Assembly (NCBI GenBank): GCA_964461325.1
Contig: CAYWTW010000029.1
Span: 1 to 9,028, forward strand
From: CAYUVV01 sp964461325
GTDB lineage: Bacteria; Patescibacteriota; Minisyncoccia; Phycocordibacterales; JACOZG01
Direction of reading: 5' to 3'
Length of the DNA stretch: 9,028 bases
This document shows positions 1 to 6,794 of this stretch, one piece after another. Positions within the stretch are counted from its first letter, which is position 1; each line of letters starts with the position of its first letter. The notes beneath the pieces are model-generated. The model was not told the DNA's origin. It worked only from the letters and a program-made list of their open reading frames with translations, and ran no database searches. The position numbers and the translations under genes are program-made.

Positions 1-1
1 T

Positions 2-601
2 CAAACCAACTCCTTCGACGCGCGAAACCAGACCCCGATTGTTCCCACCGACGAAACGCTCGATATCAATCTACAAGAATTAGATTTGACCAATCTGGGA
101 TTAGCTATCGTCAATAGCGCCCAGGCCGCGTCCAGCGCGGCCGAATCTCTAACGGGGCTTAATTTAATTTGGAATCAGTTGATAACGCCAAGTTTTTTGA
201 ATCAGCGCTTGAATTGGGAGATGACCGACAATTTGCTCGTCGCCCTTGGACCCAGTCTTCAGCTGGGTTGGTATCGGCCAGCCACCGCCGCTGAACCCTT
301 GGCCGGTTTCCTGATTTTACAATCGAAACAATTTGAACGGGCCTTGGCCGCTCTCCGCGCTTGGGAAAATGAATTGCCCGCGGCCATGATCGCGACCTGG
401 TTTGGCGAGACCGGGCCGCTGCCTACTCCCCGCTTCCGCGCTCAATTGAAAAATAATTTTGAAATCCGGGTGGCGGAAATCGGCGCGGGTAAAAAAATTG
501 TTTATGGTTTCATTAATAACGAGCTGGTCGTCATCACCGCCACGGAAACGGCTTTTGCTGAAATAGCCGAACGCCTGCTCGTGCCGCTGGCACAGAATTA
601 A
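2..601 (+). CDS. 3' part of an uncharacterised probable envelope protein
   Basis: The frame is open from the left edge to a TAA at 599-601, giving about 199 residues; the true start lies outside the window. A TTG at 86 is only an internal codon, because the frame continues upstream without a stop. The visible part begins with a polar stretch, then a region rich in Ala, Leu and Trp. It ends in alternating beta-like segments (a KIVYGFINNELVVITAT-type strand pair) followed by a short helix. This ending recalls a family of conserved, uncharacterised extracytoplasmic proteins of Candidate Phyla Radiation bacteria, but that is recognition by eye only. No catalytic motif, cysteine pair or membrane segment is seen in this part. 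The next gene starts 20 nt downstream on the same strand. I assign no function. Confidence 0.75.
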   Translation, partial: QTNSFDARNQTPIVPTDETLDINLQELDLTNLGLAIVNSAQAASSAAESLTGLNLIWNQLITPSFLNQRLNWEMTDNLLVALGPSLQLGWYRPATAAEPLAGFLILQSKQFERALAALRAWENELPAAMIATWFGETGPLPTPRFRAQLKNNFEIRVAEIGAGKKIVYGFINNELVVITATETAFAEIAERLLVPLAQN

Positions 602-606
602 AAGTC

Positions 607-615
607 TGTTAAGAT
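607..615 (+). promoter_or_regulatory. possible extended -10 element for the dksA-like gene
   Basis: TG at 607-608, one base, then TAAGAT at 610-615 resembles an extended -10 box (4 of 6 matches to TATAAT plus the TG). A transcript would begin about seven bases later, at or next to the ATG at 622, giving a leaderless message. No -35 box is convincing, so this is a weak call. It is supported mainly by the lack of any Shine-Dalgarno sequence in the gap and by a similar arrangement at 6825-6862. Confidence 0.28.
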
Positions 616-621
616 GGGTCT

Positions 622-1020
622 ATGAGTGACGAACAACCAAATAACGATAAATGGCGGCAAGTCTTGGAAACCGAACGGAACGAGCTCGTGAAAGAACTTT
701 CCGGGATTGCCCGCCAAGATCCGCAGAATCCAGATAATTGGCAAGCCGTGCCGTCGGAACCAGGCTCGGCCGATTTCCGCGACGAAGTTGCCGACCGTCT
801 GGAAGAACAAGACGAACGCGAAGGATTAGCTACTTCGCTCGAAGCCCGTTTGCTCGAAGTTAAGCACGCCTTGGAAAGAATCGCGAACGGAACTTACGGC
901 GTCTGCGAGGTGGGCGGCGAACCGATCAGCGAAGAACGTCTAGAGGCCAACCCGGCCGCCCGGACTTGTCGGCGCCACTTGGAAAACGGCGTCGAAAATC
1001 CGGATGCTCGCCAAAGTTAA
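622..1020 (+). CDS. DksA/TraR-family zinc-finger-like protein with degenerate zinc site
   Basis: This 132-residue protein matches the DksA/TraR layout: a charged helical N-terminal half, then an acidic coiled coil (about residues 50-90), then the hallmark YGVCEVGGEPISEERLEA block (92-109) ending in RTCRRH. Family members bind RNA polymerase through its secondary channel and adjust transcription, often with ppGpp; that role is known for the family and inferred here. The usual four cysteines are CxxC-x17-CxxC. Here the same register reads Cys95, Gly98, Cys116 and His119. At most three plausible ligands remain, so zinc binding may be altered or lost. ATG at 622 is the only sensible start; the ATG at 614 runs into a stop after two codons. 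The gene's 3' end overlaps the start of the YifB gene by 17 nt. It might be annotated as a DksA, TraR or YocK/RNA polymerase-binding protein. Confidence 0.88.
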   Translation: MSDEQPNNDKWRQVLETERNELVKELSGIARQDPQNPDNWQAVPSEPGSADFRDEVADRLEEQDEREGLATSLEARLLEVKHALERIANGTYGVCEVGGEPISEERLEANPAARTCRRHLENGVENPDARQS

Positions 1021-2554
1021 AGCGGCGCAAGTAACCGGGCTCGCGGTCGAACCCGTCGAGGTTGAAGTCGACATCTCCAGCGGCTTGCAATCATTTAACA
1101 TCGTCGGCTTGCCCGATAAGTCGGTGGAGGAGGCCCGCGACCGGATTACCGCCGCCATCAAAAACTCCGATTTTCCTTCGCCCAAGAAAGGCAACAAAAA
1201 AATTATTGTTTCGCTCGCGCCCGCCGACCTACGCAAAGAAGGCGCAATTTTTGACTTGGCCATCGCCGTTAGTTATTTGCTGGCCACCGGTTTAATCAAG
1301 TTCGCGGCCGAAGGCCGCGCCTTCCTCGGTGAACTAGCGCTCGACGGCAATCTGCGGCCAATTCGCGGCGCCCTGCTGATTGCCGAGCACCTAAGACGGT
1401 TGGGGCTGCAAGAGCTTTATCTGCCGCGCGAGAACGCCGCCGAAGCCGCGCTCACGCGCGGCTTAAAAATTTTCCCGGTCGACAATTTACGGCAACTGGC
1501 CGAACACCTTTCACCCAGCGCCGACGCTCCGGCGGGGGAGTCGCGGGTGGCGCTAAACACCCAACCGCCCACCGCCATCGTCGCTAAAAAACTTCCGACC
1601 GCCGTTGATTTGGCCGAAATTAGAGGACAAGAAACGGCGAAACGGGGCTTGCTCGTGGCCGCCGCTGGCGGCCATAACGTCGCCATGCAGGGTCCGCCCG
1701 GCACAGGCAAGACCCTGCTCGCCAAAGCGCTCGCCGGCGTCTTGCCGCCGCTTGAGGCCGAGGCGGTGCTCGAAGTCACGGGTATCCATTCGGCGGCCGG
1801 CGCGCTCCAGGAAGATCTCATCACCATGCCGCCATTCCGCGCGCCACATCATACCGCCTCCTACGTTTCACTAGTAGGCGGCGGCACTAATCCCAAACCG
1901 GGGGAGATTACCCTGGCGCATCGCGGCGTCCTCTTTCTCGACGAGTTCCCCGAGTTTGAAAAACGGGTAATCGAAGCGCTGCGCCAACCGCTCGAAGATC
2001 GCGTTATCCACATCGCTCGCGCGCGGGGCGCGGCGCGCTTTCCGGCCAGCTTCATTCTGGTGGCCACGATGAATCCTTGCCCCTGCGGCCACTACGGCGA
2101 ACGGGGGAGAGAATGCGTCTGCTCGCCTTCGGCGCTCGCCCGCTACCGCCGCCGCCTATCCGGCCCGATTATCGACCGCTTAGATCTCTGGCTCCACGTG
2201 CCCCAGATTGACCCGGGCGAACTCTCGGGCCTGCCCACGGGCGAGAGTTCAGCCGCGTTCCAAAAGAAAATCGCCCAAGCGCGCGCCATCCAAAGAAAAC
2301 GTTTCCGCACCGCCGAATTGCCATTTAATACCAATAGCGAAATGGGGTTGAAGGAATTGCGCCGCTTCGCGGCGCTCGACGAACAGAGTACCCAGCTTTT
2401 AAACCAGTCGGCGCGCCAACTCGACCTCTCGGCCCGGGCCTATCATCGCGTCATCAAATTGGCGCGGACCATCGCCGACCTGGAAGCCGCCGAGAACATT
2501 GCCACGCCTCACCTCCTCGAAGCTCTGCAATACCGCCCACGAACCGGGCAATAA
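1004..2554 (+). CDS. comM: YifB/ComM family Mg chelatase-like AAA+ ATPase
   Basis: This complete 516-residue protein has the normal family length of about 500. The order is the N-terminal ChlI-type domain (1 to about 165, opening MLAKVKAAQVTGL and containing NIVGLPD and SLAPADLRKEGAIFDLAIA), the AAA+ core, and the Mg_chelatase C-terminal helical domain (about 425-512, with LSARAYHRVIKLARTIADLE). In the core, Walker A is GPPGTGKT at 230-237 and Walker B is GVLFLDE at 308-314. A cysteine cluster sits at Cys359, 361, 371 and 373, followed by SGPIIDRLD at 386-394 with the probable arginine finger. ComM in Haemophilus and Vibrio is a hexameric helicase that promotes branch migration during natural transformation; DNA uptake or recombination is therefore the likely role, by inference. 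The start at 1004 fits the conserved family N-terminus although it lies inside the preceding gene and lacks a Shine-Dalgarno sequence. The overlap suggests translational coupling. All key motifs look intact. Confidence 0.96.
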   Translation: MLAKVKAAQVTGLAVEPVEVEVDISSGLQSFNIVGLPDKSVEEARDRITAAIKNSDFPSPKKGNKKIIVSLAPADLRKEGAIFDLAIAVSYLLATGLIKFAAEGRAFLGELALDGNLRPIRGALLIAEHLRRLGLQELYLPRENAAEAALTRGLKIFPVDNLRQLAEHLSPSADAPAGESRVALNTQPPTAIVAKKLPTAVDLAEIRGQETAKRGLLVAAAGGHNVAMQGPPGTGKTLLAKALAGVLPPLEAEAVLEVTGIHSAAGALQEDLITMPPFRAPHHTASYVSLVGGGTNPKPGEITLAHRGVLFLDEFPEFEKRVIEALRQPLEDRVIHIARARGAARFPASFILVATMNPCPCGHYGERGRECVCSPSALARYRRRLSGPIIDRLDLWLHVPQIDPGELSGLPTGESSAAFQKKIAQARAIQRKRFRTAELPFNTNSEMGLKELRRFAALDEQSTQLLNQSARQLDLSARAYHRVIKLARTIADLEAAENIATPHLLEALQYRPRTGQ

Positions 2555-2570
2555 ATTTTTTAAAGGCGCG

Positions 2571-2589
2571 GAACCCCTAAAAGGGGTTC
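2571..2589. terminator. hairpin between convergent genes, possible bidirectional terminator
   Basis: Arms GAACCCCT (2571-2578) and AGGGGTTC (2582-2589) pair perfectly over 8 bp around an AAA loop. The hairpin lies in the 22-nt gap between the stop of yifB (2554) and the end of the minus-strand peptidase gene; it contains the peptidase's TAG stop and its last codons. Neither strand has a clean T-run directly after the stem (the nearest T-rich run is at 2556-2561, 9 nt left of the stem), so classic Rho-independent termination is only partly supported. It may instead block read-through or protect 3' ends. Confidence 0.5.
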
Positions 2590-3512
2590 TTAGCCCCACG
2601 GATTTCAAAGTGGACGTGGGGGCCGGTCGATTTACCAGTTGAACCAACATAACCGATGATGTCGCCCCTAACCACTCTTTCACCAACCACGACCGCGTTT
2701 TTCTGATTGTGCGCGTAAAGGGTTTGGGTATCGTTGCCATGCCTGATAACAACGTAATTGCCGTAGCCGCCATTCCAACCGCCAGTTTTACTCACGATCA
2801 CGGTGCCATCAGCGGCAGCGTAAATCGGCGTGCCGGCGGCGGCGGCCAAGTCAACGCCGTTATAACCATGAATCCCTTGGGTTTTAACGCCGCCGTCGAT
2901 CGGCCGACGGTAATAACCGGCATATTCAGGCCCGCTGCCAACAATCTTTCCGGAATTATTATCCGTCCGCGCCGGTTTCGCCATCATGCCGTCAGGAATC
3001 GTCACTACCGAACCGAGCGCGAGCGTCGCTTCGGGATCAAGACCATTCCATTTGACGATATCCTCTAGATCGCCTTCGTATTTCTTGGCGATGCTCGCCA
3101 AAGTGTCGCCCTTAACAACCGTGTGCTGAACGCCGGAAATTGGCAAAATAACCAAAATTTGACCGGGTTTAATCAAATCTCCGTCACGGTCGAGATCGTT
3201 CGCCCAGATAATCGTATTGGCCGAAACCTTAAACATTTCAGCAATTCGCGAAAGGGAATCGTCCGGCCGGACCACGTATAGACTAACTTGGCCATTATTA
3301 TCTTCTCGCGTCAAATTAGAAGCGAGCGGCGTTGACTCGGCCACTAAAACACTATCGTCAATAATCACCAACTCACCCCCGCCCCGTGAGAACAAGTAAG
3401 GGGAAGACGAGCCGTCGGGCAAGGGAATGGTTTGGGAATTCAATTCCCGCCCAACACTAGGCGCCGAAGTAGCTAATTCGGGCAAAAAAGTGGCCAAAAA
3501 CAGGGAAACCAT
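2577..3512 (-). CDS. exported LysM-LysM-M23 peptidoglycan hydrolase-type protein
   Basis: Read from the ATG at 3512, this is a 311-residue protein. It has a hydrophobic N-terminus (1 to about 16), a Ser/Pro-rich linker, LysM 1 (about 79-124), LysM 2 (about 129-173) and a C-terminal M23/LytM peptidase domain (about 205-308). LysM binds the N-acetylglucosamine backbone of peptidoglycan, and M23 enzymes cleave its cross-bridges or act as amidase activators. Visible M23 features are HGYNGVD (His215, Asp221), TLYAH (264-268) and GPHVHFEI (His299, His301), so the C-terminal HxH metal site is intact. The first ligand region is variant: His is six residues before Asp rather than four. The frame stays open upstream to 3599 and encodes a Lys/Arg-bearing stretch that would make a better signal peptide, but it has no ATG, GTG or TTG there. 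The true start is therefore uncertain. The gene stands alone, convergent with yifB and divergent from the helicase gene. Confidence 0.92.
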   Translation of the reverse strand: MVSLFLATFLPELATSAPSVGRELNSQTIPLPDGSSSPYLFSRGGGELVIIDDSVLVAESTPLASNLTREDNNGQVSLYVVRPDDSLSRIAEMFKVSANTIIWANDLDRDGDLIKPGQILVILPISGVQHTVVKGDTLASIAKKYEGDLEDIVKWNGLDPEATLALGSVVTIPDGMMAKPARTDNNSGKIVGSGPEYAGYYRRPIDGGVKTQGIHGYNGVDLAAAAGTPIYAAADGTVIVSKTGGWNGGYGNYVVIRHGNDTQTLYAHNQKNAVVVGERVVRGDIIGYVGSTGKSTGPHVHFEIRGAKNPF

Positions 3513-3573
3513 GGTAATCGATAGGACTGAAACCTTGGCAAAAATAGAGAATCGGCCACCGTTATTTAATTGT

Positions 3574-3603
3574 GAATTAGGTAAAATAAGCCAAAAAAAT
3601 CAA
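3574..3603 (-). promoter_or_regulatory. weak candidate promoter for the LysM-M23 gene
   Basis: On the minus strand, TTGATT (3603-3598) and TAATTC (3579-3574) are separated by 18 bp in the most AT-rich part of the spacer. They could serve as -35 and -10 boxes. The transcript would start near 3567, leaving a leader of about 55 nt before the ATG at 3512. The -10 match is poor, so this is tentative. Confidence 0.25.
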
Positions 3604-3676
3604 GCTGACGGTCGTAAGCGGATAGGGTAGATTCTAATCCGGCGGACCACCAGAGTCAAAGCCCCAATTATGGCCT

Positions 3677-3685
3677 TGTGGATAA
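3677..3685 (-). promoter_or_regulatory. perfect DnaA-box 9-mer
   Basis: TGTGGATAA on the plus strand is TTATCCACA on the minus strand, the strict consensus DnaA box. It is in the divergent spacer, 20 bp upstream of the -10 box of the helicase gene and overlapping the -35 position. A single 9-mer can occur by chance (roughly 0.07 expected per strand pair in a window this size, assuming equal base frequencies). I saw no other perfect copy in the window. Confidence 0.45.
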
Positions 3686-3702
3686 GACTGAAGGGGCCAA
3701 TT

Positions 3703-3711
3703 TGCTATACA
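3703..3711 (+). promoter_or_regulatory. extended -10 promoter of the helicase-rsmA-DUF192 operon
   Basis: TG at 3703-3704, one base, then TATACA at 3706-3711 forms an extended -10 element. Transcription would begin near 3718, leaving a leader of about 13 nt without a Shine-Dalgarno sequence before the ATG at 3731. The -35 position (about 3683-3688) has no good match, which is usual for extended -10 promoters, and overlaps the DnaA-box 9-mer. Confidence 0.5.
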
Positions 3712-3730
3712 CTGGTATCACATCGAACCA

Positions 3731-5572
3731 ATGATCAGTCTCAATCAAGCGCAAAACGCAGCCGTCGCCCACCGGGAGGGGCCTCTTCTGCTCGTGGCCG
3801 GCGCCGGCGCCGGCAAAACCCGCACCGTCATCCACCGAATCGCCCGACTGATTGAGTCGGGGGTACCCGCCGAACGTGTCTTGGCCGTCACCTTCACCAA
3901 CAAAGCGGCGCGGGAGATGGCGGACCGGGTCGGCCAACTCGGTCTCCGCGGCGGCCAACCTACCGTTTCCACCTTCCATGGCTTGGGCGCCCGCCTGTTG
4001 CGCGAGAGCGGCACCGACCTCGGTTTGAGCCGGCACTTTTCCATTCTGGACCGCGACGAGTCCGAAGCCGTCGTCGGGCAAGCCATCGCCAGTCTCGGCT
4101 TGGATCGGAAATTGTTCCCAAAAGGCAAAATCCAGCGTTTGATTTCGCGGGAGAAAAATCGCGGCAAAACCAATCCGGACACCTGGGAAAACCAGCAGTT
4201 GACGCCGATCTGGCGGCGCTATGAGGAGCTCCTCCGCGAACGCCACGGGCTCGACTTCGATGACTTGATTCTTCGGCCGCTCACGCTGCTTCGCGAAAAT
4301 CCGGCGCGCCGCGCCGAATACCAGAATCGTTGGCATTATCTCCACGTGGACGAATATCAAGATACCAACGGGCCGCAATACGAATTAACCAAACTGCTCG
4401 CCGGCGAACGCCGCAACGTTTGCGTGGTGGGCGACATCGACCAGTCAATCTACAGTTGGCGCGGCGCCGATTATCGCAACCTGCTCCGCTTCGAACGCGA
4501 CTTTCCGGGCACAAAAATAATCGTGCTGGAAGAAAATTACCGCTCGACCAAAACCATCATCGCGCTGGCCAACCGGGTCATCGCCGAAAACCCGAATCGG
4601 CCGGAAAAAAATCTATTTACCCATAATCCCGACGGCGAACCAGTCAAATTATTGATTGCCAGCGACGAGACGGAAGAAGCGGACCTGGTGCTGGGCGAAT
4701 TGCTCACCCGACGCGAACGAGAACCCGAAGCGACGAACGCCATTCTCTATCGCGCCAACTTCCAGTCGCGCGCCTTGGAAGACGCCTGCCTCCGGCACGG
4801 CGTGCCTTACCAAGTGCTCGGAACGCGCTTTTTTGACCGGCAAGAAGTCCGCGACGCTCTGGCCTATCTCCGTCTAGCGCTTAATCCGAATGACTGGTTC
4901 AGTCTCGCCCGCGCGGCGGCGCGGCCGCCGCGCGGACTCGGCAAAAGCTCGCTCGCCAAAATCGCGAGCGGCGAGGCCGCCGGCCTCGGGCCGGCGGCGC
5001 GACAGCGCTGGCAAAACCTAAAAAATATTACGGCCAGACTGGCCGCCAAAGCCGCCACAGACCCGCCTTCAGTCGTGCTCGCCGCCACCATCCGCCAATC
5101 GGGGCTACTCGATTTTTATGACGAGCCGGACGAGAACGGTCTCGACCGACGGCGCAACCTCGAAGAATTAGTCTCCGTGGCCGCGCGCTACGACGCCGAC
5201 CCGCGGCCGGATGGTCTGTGGCGACTACTAGACGAAGCCGCGCTTGTCTCCGACCAAGACAGCTTGGATGATAAGGCGGGGGAGCGGGCGGCCAACCCCA
5301 TCCGCCTAATGACCGTCCACGCGGCGAAAGGACTCGAGTTCGACCACGTTTTTATCACCGGTCTCGAACAAGACTTGTTTCCCAGCCGACCGCGAGAGAA
5401 CGATGAGCGCGGCCGGACGGAGGCCCTAGCGGAAGAACGCCGTCTGTTTTACGTGGCGGTGACCCGCGCCAAACAAACTCTCACGCTCACCTATGCCGAA
5501 TCTCGTTTGGCGGCCGGCGCCCGCCAAGGGACCTGGCCGTCGGAATTTTTAAATCATTTAACCATCGAGTAA
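3731..5572 (+). CDS. UvrD/PcrA-type superfamily 1A DNA helicase
   Basis: This 613-residue ATP-dependent 3'-5' DNA helicase carries every core motif in order. These are the Q motif (LNQAQNAAV, 4-12), Walker A AGAGAGKT (23-30), motif Ia TFTNKAAREM (54-63), motif II DEYQDT (207-212), motif III GDIDQSIYSWRGA (234-246), motif IV LEENYRS (266-272), motif V TVHAAKGLEF (528-537) and motif VI EERRLFYVAVTRAK (568-581). UvrD and PcrA unwind DNA in excision and mismatch repair and strip proteins from DNA; that role is inferred here. The protein ends about 30 residues after motif VI with the SEFLNHL segment. It therefore lacks the C-terminal extension, including the Tudor-like RNA polymerase-binding module, of PcrA/UvrD proteins of about 720 residues. 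Walker A has Ala in place of the usual Pro and Ser, a mild variation. It starts the operon; rsmA follows 7 nt later. ATG at 3731 directly precedes the Q motif. Confidence 0.96.
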   Translation: MISLNQAQNAAVAHREGPLLLVAGAGAGKTRTVIHRIARLIESGVPAERVLAVTFTNKAAREMADRVGQLGLRGGQPTVSTFHGLGARLLRESGTDLGLSRHFSILDRDESEAVVGQAIASLGLDRKLFPKGKIQRLISREKNRGKTNPDTWENQQLTPIWRRYEELLRERHGLDFDDLILRPLTLLRENPARRAEYQNRWHYLHVDEYQDTNGPQYELTKLLAGERRNVCVVGDIDQSIYSWRGADYRNLLRFERDFPGTKIIVLEENYRSTKTIIALANRVIAENPNRPEKNLFTHNPDGEPVKLLIASDETEEADLVLGELLTRREREPEATNAILYRANFQSRALEDACLRHGVPYQVLGTRFFDRQEVRDALAYLRLALNPNDWFSLARAAARPPRGLGKSSLAKIASGEAAGLGPAARQRWQNLKNITARLAAKAATDPPSVVLAATIRQSGLLDFYDEPDENGLDRRRNLEELVSVAARYDADPRPDGLWRLLDEAALVSDQDSLDDKAGERAANPIRLMTVHAAKGLEFDHVFITGLEQDLFPSRPRENDERGRTEALAEERRLFYVAVTRAKQTLTLTYAESRLAAGARQGTWPSEFLNHLTIE

Positions 5573-5579
5573 CTTGGCT

Positions 5580-6344
5580 ATGAAAAAACAGCGGACTCCC
5601 AAGCTGGGCCAACACTTCCTCACTCGCGACGCCGTTCCGCGCCTGATGGCCGAAACGGCCGAGCTCAACTCATCAGACACCGTGTTGGAGGTGGGACCTG
5701 GAACGGGGATTTTGACTCGCGTTCTCCTCGCGAGTGGCGCGCGCGTCATCGCCGTAGAGAAAGACTCTCGCTGGACAACGGCCCTAGCGGAGTCGATGGG
5801 ACACCCCGCGAATCTGACGGTGGTCAACAACGATTTCCGCGATTGGTGGTTGAGCGCTAGCCGTCAATCAATTCTTGGCGACAAATATAAAATCGTGGCG
5901 AACATTCCTTATTACCTGACGGGCGAATTATTCCGACAGTGGTTAAGCGCCAACCAATTGCCGACCACCATTGTGTGTTTGACGCAAAAAGAGGTGGCGG
6001 AAAGAATCGTCGGCGCCAAACGTGAAAGTTTGCTATCGCTCTCGATCAAGGCTTATGGCCAGCCGAAAATTATTCGCGCGGTGAAGCGGACGCATTTTTC
6101 TCCGCCGCCGAAAGTTGATTCGGCCATATTAGCCATCAATCATATTTCCCGCCAACATTTGCCCAATCCGATAATTGAAAAACGGTTTTTTGATTTACTG
6201 CGCGTCAGCTTCGCCAGCCCGCGCAAAATGCTCGGCGGAAAATTACCGGCTCTAGTTGAGCGCTTCGCCGCTTGCCAAATCTCTCCCCGGGCCCGAGCGG
6301 AAACGTTAAAATTGGAACAATGGCTATGCTTAGCTCGCTTATAA
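5580..6344 (+). CDS. rsmA: 16S rRNA dimethyladenosine transferase RsmA/KsgA
   Basis: RsmA dimethylates two adjacent adenines near the 3' end of 16S rRNA (A1518 and A1519 in E. coli) using S-adenosylmethionine, a late step in small-subunit assembly. The 254-residue protein shows KLGQHFL (8-14), the SAM-binding loop LEVGPGTGIL (36-45), the acidic Glu60 after strand 2, the catalytic NIPYYLT motif (108-114) and HFSPPPKVDSAI (172-183). It ends with a short C-terminal helical domain containing FASPRKML (211-218). The length is slightly below the usual 260-280. I chose ATG at 5580; a TTG two codons earlier at 5574 is possible but less likely. It lies 7 nt after the helicase stop and overlaps the DUF192 gene by 25 nt, so the three are probably co-transcribed. 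No key residue is missing. Confidence 0.96.
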   Translation: MKKQRTPKLGQHFLTRDAVPRLMAETAELNSSDTVLEVGPGTGILTRVLLASGARVIAVEKDSRWTTALAESMGHPANLTVVNNDFRDWWLSASRQSILGDKYKIVANIPYYLTGELFRQWLSANQLPTTIVCLTQKEVAERIVGAKRESLLSLSIKAYGQPKIIRAVKRTHFSPPPKVDSAILAINHISRQHLPNPIIEKRFFDLLRVSFASPRKMLGGKLPALVERFAACQISPRARAETLKLEQWLCLARL

Positions 6345-6769
6345 GCTTTTTACTCGCCCTGCTCGCCTTTCAAGGGTTACCCTTGTCCAAGGGTAACCCT
6401 TGGATTGAAATCGGCGAACAAAAGCTGGCGGTGGAAATCGCCGACAATCCACTGGCGCGAGCTCGCGGCCTCTCCGACCGCGCAAGTTTGGAGCCAAACG
6501 AAGGAATGCTCTTTGTGTTTGAATCGGCCAGCCAACCCGGATTCTGGATGAAAGAAATGAATTTCCCCATCGACATTATCTGGATCGCGCCGGATCAAAC
6601 AATCCTCGGCTGGGAAAACGACGTCGCGCCAGAAACCTACCCCCGAACTTTTTATCCGCCGGCGCCAATCCGTTGGGTTCTCGAAGTCCAAGCTGACAAT
6701 CCACTCACCGATCAATTACGGTTGGGGGAGAGGGTAAAATTTGAATCAAACGCAATCGTTTCACAATAG
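6320..6769 (+). CDS. membrane-anchored or secreted DUF192 protein
   Basis: This 149-residue protein has a hydrophobic N-terminal segment (residues 4-17), then a short linker, then a full DUF192 domain (about 29-141). Domain signatures are ARGLSDR (48-54), EGMLFVFE (61-68), FWMKEMNFPIDIIWI (75-89) and the closing WVLEV / LGERVKF strands. DUF192 proteins are small beta-barrels, usually exported, with no settled biochemical role. I chose ATG at 6320 because a GGA lies just upstream and the hydrophobic segment then starts promptly; ATG at 6326 is nearly equivalent. A TTG at 6272 would only add residues that overlap rsmA. The linker, residues 18-28, is encoded by a near-perfect double palindrome (6371-6402), apparently inserted without harming the domain. 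No lipobox cysteine is present. The function cannot be told from sequence. Confidence 0.9.
   Translation: MAMLSSLISFLLALLAFQGLPLSKGNPWIEIGEQKLAVEIADNPLARARGLSDRASLEPNEGMLFVFESASQPGFWMKEMNFPIDIIWIAPDQTILGWENDVAPETYPRTFYPPAPIRWVLEVQADNPLTDQLRLGERVKFESNAIVSQ
6371..6402. repeat. in-frame double palindrome (miniature palindromic element)
   Basis: Arms CAAGGGTTACCCTTG (6371-6385) and CAAGGGTAACCCTTG (6388-6402) are exact reverse complements around a TC spacer. Each arm is itself a palindrome of 7 + 1 + 7 bases (CAAGGGT, one base, ACCCTTG). The RNA can fold as one 15-bp hairpin with a tight loop or as two small hairpins. It encodes eleven codons (QGLPLSKGNPW with the next base) in frame in the DUF192 gene, exactly between the membrane segment and the domain. 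No T-run follows, so it is not a standard terminator. It starts 26 nt after the rsmA stop and could also affect that message's 3' end. Confidence 0.85.
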
Positions 6770-6794
6770 ATTCAGCAACGACAGGTTGAGCAAA

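Noticed and set aside
86..601. Separate small gene starting at TTG 86
   Set aside because: The same frame is open to the left edge without a stop, so this is the 3' part of a longer gene.
3630..3655. tRNA-like 3' end (a GGACCACCA string after TTCTAATCC)
   Set aside because: It looks like a T-arm plus acceptor and CCA, but no matching 5' acceptor strand (GGTCCGC) lies upstream and the would-be T-stem does not pair.
3672..3698. GGCCTT / AAGGGGCC inverted repeat around the DnaA-box 9-mer
   Set aside because: Pairing needs a two-base bulge and a 13-nt loop; weak and probably accidental.
3668..4378. 236-codon open frame antisense to the helicase gene
   Set aside because: It is a shadow of the GC-rich helicase coding frame; the plus-strand protein has all helicase motifs and the antisense translation shows no recognisable domain.
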